Source of the DNA: Cercis canadensis
Taxonomy: Eukaryota; Streptophyta; Magnoliopsida; Fabales; Fabaceae
DNA length: 64,000 nucleotides
NCBI GenBank assembly: GCA_003255065.1
Contig: QAOA01005000.1
Location: 609,754-673,753, forward strand
Direction: 5' to 3'
Both the position numbers and the translations under genes were made by a program. Of the stretch, positions 38,601 to 48,582 are shown one piece after another (within the stretch, counting starts at the first letter, position 1; each line of letters opens with the position of its first letter). Under the pieces are notes generated by a model, which did not search any database, was not told where the DNA came from, and saw nothing but the letters and a program-made list of their open reading frames with translations.

Positions 38601-40022
38601 ATAAGAACAGAACAGAACAAAACAAATCAATTATGAAACATCCATATACGTCACAGAGAAATAAGGTTCATATATCAAATGTAAAAACATCTTAAGCCAC
38701 TAAAAGTTGCCACCACAGAACCAACAACAGACACAATCCAGAGCAAATGGTGCCATAGTGGGCTTCATAGAAACATTTGGCAAAATTCATATAAAAATTT
38801 CCCAATTCCTTGAAACCCAAAACTCTAATGCTAATCCCAAGATGAAACTTGAAACAGAAACAATTTGAACATTTTGTAAAGTTTCTTAATACTAAAGGAG
38901 AGTGCCAAACCTGAAATCTGCAACAAGGGTGCTAATTTCAGTGCAACCCAAAAGATAATACAAGTTTCAAATATCAAACTGCCAATAACCATTCAAATTC
39001 TTCTATGATATTACCCAAAAAAAAAAACTTCTGTGTTGGGAACCAAATTGCTGGAAACAGTAAATTTCATCGTTCAAAACTTGAGTAACAGTTTAGAGCT
39101 TATAATAATCAAAAATCAAATAAATTAACATGCATCTTATACATCTTTTAAAGAAGCTATGGTTGAGAAATAACCCAGAACTCCCAAATTAACTTAATAG
39201 CTATGAACAAGGGCAAGAAATTGACTAAATATGGCTGCTTTACCCAATACCAACCAAATAGCATAAAGAGAGTTTGCTAGAAACTTCAACTTGGGCTTCA
39301 ATCCCTATCGTATAACACACTGCTATACTCTTCGTAAATCATCAAGACTGGGTTCGCTAGTGACAACCACTCTAGTTTGAGATAGCCAACCGTAAGGTCA
39401 TTGATAGACTCCAAGCCTTAGCATCTTCACTGAAATGGAGGCTGGATTATGGAGAGGCTAGGGTTTTATGAAGGCACCAGAGGATGAAGAAGGAGATAGA
39501 ATCAGGGAACGAAAGAAGATAAGGGGATCCGAAGCCAAAGCCACGGCTGTGCATTGCTAACAACGTGAGAGTGGTCTGAAGCGCGAGATGCTGATTTCTA
39601 AAGATCTAGTCGAAGAAGAGTGGCTAGGGCGGAAAGAGAAATGCGAAGTTAGGGATTTTAGCGACAAAGGGAAGTTAGAGGTTTCAGAAGAAAGTGAAAT
39701 GCGAAGGGGCGGAAAGTGTTTTACAAAATTCCAACGGTAATAAAATAGAAATTACTGTTGGAAATACCGTTGGAGTTAACAAAAAATTTTTAAAAAAATT
39801 CTAACGGTTTATTCCGTTAAAATATTCCGTTGGAATTCTTCAAAAAAAAAAATTCAACATTTCTAACGGTAATTCTGACGGAAAATTCTAACGGTAATGT
39901 AATTCTGTTGGAATTACTGTTGGAATTTCAACAAAATTTGTTCCGTTGAAATTTCCGTTGGAATTTTTGAAAAATTCTAACTGTATTTTGTTCCGTTGGA
40001 AAATTGTCATTTTCTTGTAGTG
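35635..40022. mobile_element. Non-autonomous CACTA (En/Spm) transposon
   Basis: The element starts CACTACAAGAAAATT and ends TTTTCTTGTAGTG, the classic CACTA inverted repeat, and is flanked by a TAT target duplication (35632-35634 and 40023-40025). It is 4388 bases. Both subterminal zones (about 35650-36010 and 39725-40000) are dense with TCCAACGGAATT / AATTCCGTTGGAA and TTCTAACGG words in both orientations, the arrangement expected of transposase-binding repeats. The interior has degenerate tandem repeats (36560-36950) and no recognisable transposase; short minus-strand ORFs at 36363-37248 match nothing I know. Copy A of the surrounding block provides an empty site. Confidence 0.92.
36560..36950. 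repeat. Degenerate tandem repeat, unit about 125 bases, within CACTA
   Basis: Three units share GCTAAATTATGATCAA-type, AAATAGCAGCAACAACAA-type, AAATTTCCAAG and ACACAGAATCATA words in the same order. Divergence between units is substantial. Confidence 0.65.
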
Positions 40023-40330
40023 TATGTTTCTCATTGGACTAAAGCTATTAAAGATGGTTTATTCCATATTGGATCATTATAACCTTTTTTTTTGTGGTCA
40101 TTATAATATATCTAAAGTTATGAGCAATGACCATTAGGCCAAAGGAATTGAATTGTAATGAATATAATACTCTATTTTTTGTGTGGGTAAAAATTTAAGA
40201 TAAATAGAGACTATCTCATTTAAAAGTAAAGACATGTGACAAATTTAGTAAGAACTTATAATGATACTTACAGATTACTTATAAAAAAGAAACTGCTCGC
40301 AGTAAGTTTCGAACTTAAGCCTTACAAACA
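40023..40330 (+). repeat. Duplicated block, copy B, right part
   Basis: This continues the match to copy A from 33166 to 33385, including the phrase AACTGCTCGCAGTAAG. It contains about 90 bases near 40082-40170 that copy A lacks. Confidence 0.85.
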
Positions 40331-40758
40331 AAGTAATTTAATCCTTATTAATTGAACTCCGTTTGCATAAGGAATATAATACTTGATTCCGCTTCAAAAA
40401 TATTTTTTTTTGGTAAATTTTTGCAATGAGAAAAAAAATATTTTTAACATATGTAATTTTTTGCTATGCAAGAAATATAATATACTAATTAGTTACTTAT
40501 ATATAGTTTATAAAACTCAATACTAAAAAAATTGTATATCTAATATTATTATCTTAAATTTTTTATTTCGAAAAGACACATTGTCATATAAACGAATATT
40601 TTATGGATAACCCCAATAATTACGGCCAATGTTTCTCATTGATTGGACGTATAGACATTTCAATTTGATGGCACACAACATTATTAAAAGAATAATACCA
40701 TTTAAATAATTTATAAATTTATAATTATTTCTCTAATTATGAAAAGTATAAATGAGCT
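40331..40758. other. Intergenic, AT-rich
   Basis: No gene or repeat boundary is identified; poly-A and poly-T tracts dominate. Confidence 0.4.
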
Positions 40759-41221
40759 ATTAAAAAAAATATGTGAAGATGTCATCATTCTATCATAAAA
40801 GCGCGATAGTACAATAATTAAGCACAAGAGTAACAAGAGTCTTTATCCTAGAATTTGCACGTACAAATTTCACCTGAAGCATGTGAAGTGGAATTATGGA
40901 TATTGGACATCCGCTTATAAATTATAACCAAAAGAAAGCATTACTTTATTAAAATTAATAAAACAACCATCAACCAGAATTTAGATAGGTAACAACCGAT
41001 GGTTAGACGATTAAAATGTAGATGATAGTAAACATTATATTATATTATATTACTTCACCGAATATTTTAACGCCCCTTGTATTTGGGTCATAACTGATTC
41101 CCCAAAAACCGGCGCTTAACAGTTAACATCACTGATGGCCGATGGATATGGTTGGCGGTTGATCTTGACTATAACACGCAAAATGCACGTGGTTCCCTTT
41201 TGGATATTTTCTCGATGCTAT
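40759..41221 (+). repeat. 460-bp direct duplication, copy 1
   Basis: This segment, starting ATTAAAAAAAATATGTGAAG and ending at TCGATGCTAT, recurs at 42782-43242 with only about three substitutions noted and a one-base length difference. It has no LTR-like TG...CA ends, primer-binding site or polypurine tract. Confidence 0.85.
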
Positions 41222-41452
41222 TTATATGAAGGCAATTTAACCAAAGTAATACAAGTGGACAAACTATTTACCTATATAGTACACATTTGAAAGTATTTAC
41301 CTTAAAGGGGCAGTTTTGATTTTTTTAATAATTTTTGAGTTTAAGTTAATCACGGTTTATCAACTCTAAAATCGTGAATCAACTGAACACGGTTCAGGAA
41401 ATTTTCACCAAAGCGTGATCACTGTGCATCCATATTTCTCGACTATTTAGGT

Positions 41453-41770
41453 CACAGTTTGGAATGGCTAAGGTCACGGTTTGGGAGGTAGTTTGGGTCA
41501 CGGTTTTCCTGCTTTGGTGGTCACGGTTTGGTTGTTCTTGTTGGTCACGGTTTTCGGCTTGTTGGTCACGGTTTGAGAGGTGGTTTGGGTCACGGTTTTC
41601 CTGCTTTGGTGGTCACGGTTTGGTTGTTCTTGTTGGTCACGGTTTTCGGCTTGTTGGTCACGGTTTTGGGGCTGCTTGGTCACGGTTTTGTGCTTTGGTT
41701 GGTCACGGTTTGGGAAGTCTTTGACTCACGGTTTGTATCTCTTTCTTGTCACGATTTTAGTCATTTTTTT
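41453..41770 (+). repeat. GGTCACGGTT minisatellite with higher-order 91-base unit
   Basis: The core GTCACGGTTT occurs about a dozen times, spaced 16-30 bases. A 91-base composite (GTTTGGGTCACGGTTTTCCT through CGGCTTGTTGGTCACGG) is repeated almost perfectly, starting at 41491 and 41582. All frames stay open on the plus strand over parts of it because the repeat lacks stops, but the predicted peptide is simple sequence. Confidence 0.8.
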
Positions 41771-42000
41771 CCTAAAGCGTGACTCTATCCTTCCTTCGAA
41801 AATGACATTTCTTCTTCCCCATTTCCCTTTCTTCCCTTCACTTTCACTTCCTCCCCCACCGCCGGCCCATTCCTCCATTCTTTCTCCTTCACGGTTTTGG
41901 TTTGTGGTCCCTTTCTTGTATATCTTCCAAGAGTATTTGTGATTTTGTGGTCCCATTTTCTTAATCCTAGTGATCTTGAACTAAGTTTTCTGAGTTTAAA

Positions 42001-42100
42001 ATGGCAGAAAACCATGATATATTGCCAGGTCCTGTAGATGGTAGTGTATTAACTGAACAAGGATAACACATTTCAACCGGGACGTGGAATAATGGAGTAA
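42001..42100 (+). pseudogene. Plant-mobile-domain (PMD) protein fragment
   Basis: An ATG at 42001 gives MAENHDILPGPVDGSVLTEQ followed by a stop, then HISTGTWNNG in the same frame. The PGPVDxSVLTxQ phrase is typical of the start of transposon-derived plant mobile domain (serine/threonine phosphatase 7 long form-like) proteins, in which a histidine and a tryptophan segment follow. No downstream domain is readable. Confidence 0.5.
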
Positions 42101-42781
42101 GCATATTATTTACTTAAAATTATGCTAATTATAAGAAAGCTTGTGTTAATTGCTCAATTAGTTAGTTAATTTTATGAATTATGTCTCATATATGAATTTT
42201 TTTTTTGCTTAATTAGTTTATTTTTTGTAATTATGATTAATCTATAGAATATTTGTTAGTTAATTTATTTAGATTATGCTTAATATATATTGATTTATTT
42301 GAATTATGGTTAGTTAGTTGATTTTGCTAAGACAAGTCCTTGAATATTGTTGTTTTGGAAACGTTTTTCATAAATGTGATAGTTTACAAATTTTTATATT
42401 GAATGTCGAATTTGCAAGGAGGATACCGAATTTTACCTGAAAAACCACTTTTATTTTCTTTTTTAAAGAATGATTGTCCAATTATTGTAATCACAGTGTC
42501 AAATTTTTAAAGAAAAATGTGTGGAGTGGACAAACCCCAATTTTTATTTTATATTCTCTGTTGATCTTGTATGGGGGAGTGATTGGGAAGCCGCATTTTC
42601 TAAGCTGTATTATTTTCGAAAATATTACGGGACTGAACGATGTCGAGCACTGGCAAGAGTAACAATAATAACAATAAATACTTGAACTAATAGGTGTTTT
42701 GATTCGAGTAAAAAGGTTTAGAACTGTAATGTCCTCTTTGACAAATTTTAGGTTCATTGATGAGAATATATTTTTAACAGA
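42101..42781. other. AT-rich spacer inside the duplication
   Basis: No coding or repeat structure is supported. It separates the PMD fragment from the second copy of the 460-bp duplication. Confidence 0.4.
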
Positions 42782-43242
42782 TATTAAAAAAATATGTGAA
42801 GATGTCATCATTCTATCATAAAAGCGCGATAGTACAATAATTAAGCACAAGAGTAACAAGACTCTTTATCCTAGAATTTGCACGTACAAATTTCACCTGA
42901 AGCATGTGAAGTGGAATTATGGATATTGGACATCCGCTTATAAATTATAACCAAAAGAAAGCATTACTTTATTAAAATTAATAAAACAACCATCAACCAG
43001 AATTTAGATAGGTAACAACCGATGGTTAGACGATTAAAATGTAGATGATAGTAAACATTATATTATATTATATTACTTCACCGAATATTTTAACGCCCCT
43101 TGTATTTGGGTCATAACTGATTCCCCAAAAACCGGCGCTTAACAGTTAACATCACTGATGGCCGATGGATATGGTTGGCTGTTGATCTTGACTATAACAC
43201 GCAAAATGCACGTGGTACCCTTTTGGATATTTTCTCGATGCT
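42782..43242 (+). repeat. 460-bp direct duplication, copy 2
   Basis: Near-identical to 40759-41221 (differences include AGAGTC/AGACTC, GGCGG/GGCTG and GGTTCCC/GGTACCC). It ends about 230 bases beyond the stop codon of NIMIN copy 2, on its 3' side. Confidence 0.85.
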
Positions 43243-43471
43243 ATGTATATATATATATATATTTTTTTTTTTTGGTAATACGATGCTATGTATATGAATG
43301 AACTCAATCAGATCCAACATCAACAGTAGAATTATATATTATATGAAATACATATATTGAGGGAGATGGAGAGAGAAAAGAGAAATTCGCTGGTAAGTAA
43401 TATTAATGGGAAAATGAGAGTGATGAGCATGAGCTTAATTAATTAATTCACCAGTGCGCAGTGGGCAGTCA

Positions 43472-43831
43472 CTAAAGTGAAAGGCTCAAGTCCAAGGCGT
43501 GTGTCTCTCTGGTTTCTTGTTTATCACCTGATTTCCCCTTCTTCTTTAACGCCACAGCAGCAAGGGCGGCATGATCTTGAGCGAAATCTTCTAGTTGAAA
43601 TCTTGGCTCCCACACCTTCCTTTTGTTTTCCTTCTCCTTCTCCGCCACCCAACCATTTTGATTCAGGACTCTTTCATGAGACTCACGGATGCATTTGATG
43701 AGATCGAAGAACTTTTCCATCTTCCTTTCTTCATCATCTTCTTCTTCTTCCATATCAATATGATCATCATTCTCATTCTGACGCTCCATCCAAATCTTTC
43801 TCTTTCTGCTTCCTCCTACCTTGGAATCCAT
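43472..43831 (-). CDS. NIMIN: NIM1/NPR1-interacting protein (NIMIN), copy 2
   Basis: An intronless NIMIN-type ORF of 119 residues from the ATG at 43831; an upstream in-frame ATG at 43891 would add 20 residues that look unlike the family, so it is not preferred. The order is a basic N-terminus (SRKRKIW), a long acidic stretch (DMEEEEDDEERKMEKFF), the NPR1-binding-type helix EKFFDLIKCIRESHERVL, the WEPRFQLEDFAQ block, a lysine-rich segment and a C-terminal EAR motif LDLSLSL. It pairs best with copy 3 in the WxPxFxLEDF block. A TGACG lies about 415 bases upstream at 44245. A GA microsatellite sits in its presumed leader. Confidence 0.85.
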   Translation of the reverse strand: MDSKVGGSRKRKIWMERQNENDDHIDMEEEEDDEERKMEKFFDLIKCIRESHERVLNQNGWVAEKEKENKRKVWEPRFQLEDFAQDHAALAAVALKKKGKSGDKQETRETHALDLSLSL

Positions 43832-43920
43832 ATAATATCTATCTCGATCTGGGTGCGTATGAAAGCGATTAATTTTGCAATTCCAATACAAAATATTGGT
43901 AACGCCAATGTTGAGTACAG

Positions 43921-43967
43921 AAAGAGAGAGAGAGAGAGAGAGGGAGGGAGGGAGAGAGAGAGAGAGA
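43921..43967. repeat. GA/GGGA microsatellite
   Basis: (AG)n followed by GGGAGGGAGG and again (AG)n. On the minus strand this is a CT-rich run about 90-135 bases upstream of the NIMIN copy 2 start codon, a position often found in plant leaders. Confidence 0.85.
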
Positions 43968-46900
43968 ATTGAGTTATTGGAGCAACAAGTTCCAAGGTTG
44001 CTTCCAGGCTAGCTAGCTACTATTTCTAATCAAGAAGTACTGGTATTGGAATTGGAATTGCATGAGTGGTACTGGTAGTGGTTTTGGAGTATTGGGCTTC
44101 AGAAATAGTAGCCATTAATTTGTTCATTTTTTTGGCAGTTTTTCTTAGTTATATAATGACGAAAATGCCACACAGCTTTTAAGTAAATGACCAATAACAG
44201 GTAGCTCATAATATCATCATCATCTATAAAAAAGAGGCTATTCCTGACGCGTACTTAATTTTTTTTATTAGAAATGTAATTTTATTGTATTAAGTTAATT
44301 ACTATTTACATAATAATAAATTACACTATATAAATTTTTCAATACAATATTTCTTAAAATTTAAAAATTTAATACCTTAAACTAAACTTTCACATTTTTT
44401 TTTGTGTACTAAAAGGTAAATAAAAGCATTGTTCAAAGTCTTGACAAAATAGATGTCAATCACAATTGATAACAAAATATCTTTAACAGTGAAAAAAAAT
44501 ACTAAATGTGCTAAATTAAATTAAACGCTTGATTTAATTAAAATATTATCTTTAAGAGCACATGAAATACGACATGAAAATTTTGAGATTTATTCAAAAT
44601 AGATGTTTAATTTGACGAATTAACTCTTATAATACCATATATGCCTTTAAATAATGAAAGTGTGTAAAACACAATTGACAAATTAGAATAATTTATTGAA
44701 AGGACAAATCAAAATACCTAAAAAATACAAACAATTGAATAAAACAGACAAATAAGGCTGCTGTCGCATAAAGTGGCAATAGAAGCCCTAGCCCCAAAGC
44801 AAATCACAAGAAAAAGAATCAGAGAAGGAGACAGAAACCTTACAAGAAGGACAATAAGAGAAACAAGAAAATGACCGAATTTACATAAAAAAAAGCCACA
44901 CCTAAAGGCGGTAGAGAAGTCAGACCTTACCCAAAAAACAATTAAAGAGGTGAGTAAGTTTTTTAAAAAAATGAAGAGCTACGCGTACTTAATTAAATTA
45001 TAGAAAAAGCTACAATACATAATTTTTGAGTTATGTATTGATACAAATTTAATAAGGATTTTTAAATATAATGATTTGTAAATTTTCATCTCTTGTACTT
45101 ATTTAATTCAAAGGTTACAAATTCTGTAGTATTAATATACAAATTTAAAGATCATAAACTTTATAATATTGATACACAATTTCATTAACGTAGACGTGAC
45201 CTTAAATTATTTTGATAATGATCATAACAGATTTTTGAGGTCCGGTTGGCAGGGGAGGAACAAGAAGCGTTGGGTGAGCGAGACCCGCCGGGTCCCTGAA
45301 TATGACGCGCAAGGCCCAACGCAACCTATACATCTTTTTCTTCTCTCTTCTTCTGGAAGCAACAGTGTAACAAATAACCTTAATCGATGTATGTCCTTAC
45401 ACGTGTGCATTCTGACGCACACCTGACGATATTTCCTGATATTTTACGCCTTGTCCTTTCCCTTTTTCTCCACCTTATATCATTCTCAATTTGGACCGAT
45501 AATTTAAATATGTCAAGTCAGGAAATGTAATGTTATTATTTTCTTACAGATTTCGCATGCCACTTCTTCCTTTCAAATTATTTCATTTGTCGGTAGCCGT
45601 CCAAATATAAATTATAAATTAAATTAGAGCCCAAAATTTTTTAAAAATAAAATTTGTTAAAAGTAGGTGTTTGTTCATTCATTATTCTCCCTCTTTTATT
45701 TTTTCCCCCCGGTTGGAATCTCAATTTATAGAGATTGCCTTTGCTAAAGCTGTCTAACATAAAGTGTTTTTTTTTTTTTTTTTTTTTTTTTATAAGCATA
45801 AAGTGTCTCCTTTAGCTTTTGACATAGGTGAACACCATAGAAACCTTAAAAAGTAGATGGGTGAGGATTCCTTTGATATCATTTTGGAATAATGAGATTA
45901 ACCCCTGCCTCCAAAGATTTACGCTAATTGACAGTTAAAAAAATTGTTATGAACGACAGACAAAGCATGAGGAGAAATAGTTATGTTCTCTTAGAATTTC
46001 GAGAGATAAGGAAAGATGGAGCTAGTAAGTAATCAAAGAATAACCCATCACATCCTCACCTCACATGACACGCGAAAACAAATTTATATGCTCGAATATC
46101 GAATTCATGATTTCCATTATGATAGCAAAGACGATAAATATATATTCTTTATCGCTTTAGGGTCAGGTCAAGTAATAAATACTAATTAAGCACCTAAAAC
46201 GACAATGCTGATGCCGTTGTGTGCCGCTTCCCATTTTATTATCTCATAAGAACTCAAGACGGCATCAACAACAAGTCTCCACTTATCCTGAAGATGCATG
46301 TTTTGTGGCTTACAATTTGTTGGAGGAATAAAAGAAATCGCACTCCATCGTCTCCCTTCTTGCTCTTGCTCATGCTTGGGCCCAGGACCATGGGCCTCAC
46401 CTCTTTTTTTCTATTGATTGATTGATTGAATTAGAAGGGCTGTTAGCCCAAAAATAGAACGGGCATAATTCCAAAAAAAAACAACGAATCCGTCTCCAAA
46501 ACTAAAAAACTAAGATGTGTTTAAATGTGGTATTTTTAAAATTTATAAAAATTTAAAATATATGTAATTGAAATACAATGTTTCAAATATTTGAAATATA
46601 AAATACTTTGTTTGTATACAATGTTTGTATACATAGTCAATTTGCACTCAGACTTAATATTAGCAAACTTAATGAGTTAACTCGTTGTCATTGTTGAAAT
46701 ATGCAGCAAGCTTGATTTTTTTGTTTAGGAACTCTTGCTTGCTTGATTCTTTTTATTTGTTTATTGAGTTGCTAGTAGTTGACAAATGCTTCATTCCATT
46801 TTAGATCGAGTTGAAATTGAGTGGAGAGGTTCAAAAGACGTAGTTCTTCAATTTAAATAGTAAAATTATGAATAAGAAAACTTTACACCTTAAAATAAAT

Positions 46901-47726
46901 TTAAAAATTTTGACTTAAAGACAAAATGACTAAAATTGTATATTTTATTAATATAAAGGGACTTGATAGTTTATTTTTAAAAAATGGGACCAGAAAATTT
47001 AAATTATTAAAATAGAGAACTAAAATTGTAATTAAGCCTAATATTTTTAGACGTAGAATCTTCAATTATGAATTGATCCATTCAAGCTTATGTTTGTGTT
47101 GTAGCATCAAGACGATCAAGCCACATTCAGAAAACCCCCATTTAATTTTTTGTAAGGGTCAATTAAATTAGTAAACTCTGTAGAGTATATATAGACTGTG
47201 AGTAGACCATGGACTTAAAAAATGAAAGATTTGAAAAAAAATATATATTTCAAAAGTAGCTGTCTACGCCATTCTGGCTGCTGTACAGTATATTTGTTAA
47301 GATTCTTCCAACTTGAGGAAAATTAAGTTTGGAAAAAAAATCTATTGGAATTCAATAAAAAAAATTTAAAAATAGAATATCTCAATATTGTATATTATTT
47401 TATTGTAATAAATGAAAATAGAGAGAAATATAAATATATTATATTTATTATTGTCACATTTTTCTAATTCACTATTTTTGTTATACTTAGTAAAATATGA
47501 TAGTAATTAAACCAATAAAAACTTGGATTTTGAGTTTTGCTAATATTATGATCCTTGTTTAAATTATAAGGAGAAAAATAATTTTGCCATCACTGGAGAC
47601 TGGAGCTTAAAGCCTTCAACAATCAAATAAGAGAAGGAATAACTGAAAGTCATAATCAGTGGCTATACAGCTAGCTAGACTAGCCATGTGCTAGGTTCCA
47701 GCCAGAAGGTTTGGATCCGAACCTTA
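43968..47726. other. Intergenic between NIMIN copies 2 and 3
   Basis: The first several hundred bases should be the copy 2 promoter. TGACGCACACC immediately followed by TGACG lies at about 45413-45428. The rest is AT-rich with a long poly-T at 45768-45791 and a half foldback element at 46803-47039. No gene is supported. Confidence 0.45.
46803..47039. mobile_element. Half copy of the 31323 foldback MITE
   Basis: TTTTAGATCGAGTTGAAATT through TAAATTTAAAAATTTTGACT to the terminal TAAAATTGTAATTAAGCC matches the right half of the element at 31323-31872 with many substitutions. The left half is missing. Confidence 0.72.
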
Positions 47727-48053
47727 TCAAAGTGAGAGCGTTAGGTCTATGCCTTTTTCTGTTTGGTCTCCCTCACCAGCTGCAGCTGCTTCACTACCCG
47801 CTGCTAAGGCGACTACTCCAGTACTGTTTTGGCGCTGAGCTTCCTCTTGCACAAAGTCTTCAAGCTCAAATGTGGGCTTCCAAACTGCGATCATATTATT
47901 CTTATTCTTTTTGTTCTTGTTGTTGATCAACTGGTCACGAGTCTCTCGAATACGCTTGACAAGAGCATAGAATTTCTCGATTTGGGCTTCTTCTTCTTCT
48001 ATATCTTCTTGGTGCTCGATCTTCCTCTTGTTGCAACTGCTACCACTCTCCAT
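47727..48053 (-). CDS. NIMIN: NIM1/NPR1-interacting protein (NIMIN), copy 3
   Basis: An intronless ORF of 108 residues. After a short basic N-terminus (CNKRKIEHQ) comes an acidic run (EDIEEEEAQ), the NPR1-binding-type helix IEKFYALVKRIRETRDQL, a lysine/asparagine-rich segment, the WKPTFELEDFVQEE block, an alanine-rich linker, and a C-terminal EAR motif IDLTLSL. It is the third NIMIN on the minus strand and lies about 4 kb from copy 2. About 520 bases upstream the sequence TGACGTACGCT (48572-48582) repeats exactly the 11-base word found upstream of copy 1. Confidence 0.87.
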   Translation of the reverse strand: MESGSSCNKRKIEHQEDIEEEEAQIEKFYALVKRIRETRDQLINNKNKKNKNNMIAVWKPTFELEDFVQEEAQRQNSTGVVALAAGSEAAAAGEGDQTEKGIDLTLSL

Positions 48054-48552
48054 GTTCGAAATGAATATTGAAAATGGAAATAACCGAGAAGCTACCTAGG
48101 TGATGATGGGAGGATTAATGTTGATGGAAAGAGGGTAAACAAGGACAGACAGCATGCAGTTTCCGGGGTTCTTCTTGGCTACTCCTACAAGACAAATTAT
48201 GTGAGGCTATGATGATTGCGCTCCATTCCATCATTAACTTTGGCCATTCTTAAAGGAATCTAAACGACCACTATGCCTTGTTCAGTAATTAAGTCAATGG
48301 ATGTATCATATGCTATATGCACTTTATGCATCACCACTCCAAAGCTGAAATTAAATTACTTTCACAGAGTCATGCCAAGCAAATCAAACAATCAAACCCC
48401 TAAATTATATATGAACTATATGTTTGTTAGGTTCCTTATAAAGCACACAAGGGTTGTTACTTATATTATTTGTCGGGGTTCCTTTGGTAAAAAACACAGA
48501 GTTGGTATTGGGAAGTCTTTAGCAGTAAGGTGAGGTGAGCTGGAATCTCATT

Positions 48553-48582
48553 CGTCACTGTACGGAGAAGATGACGTACGCT
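48553..48582. promoter_or_regulatory. TGACG sites upstream of NIMIN copy 3
   Basis: CGTCA at 48553-48557 and TGACGTACGCT at 48572-48582 give two TGA-factor core sites in opposite orientation 14 bases apart. They lie about 500-520 bases upstream of the start codon. Confidence 0.5.

Noticed and set aside
41464-41942. Overlapping plus-strand ORFs over the GGTCACGGTT array
   Set aside because: They are open only because the repeat lacks stops; peptides are simple repeats in all three frames.
40759-43242. LTR retrotransposon with 460-bp LTRs
   Set aside because: No TG...CA ends, no tRNA primer-binding site after the left repeat, no polypurine tract before the right repeat, and no gag or pol similarity inside.
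45169-45426. 85-codon ORF with somewhat higher GC content
   Set aside because: No recognisable domain on either strand and no exon partners; could be transposon debris.
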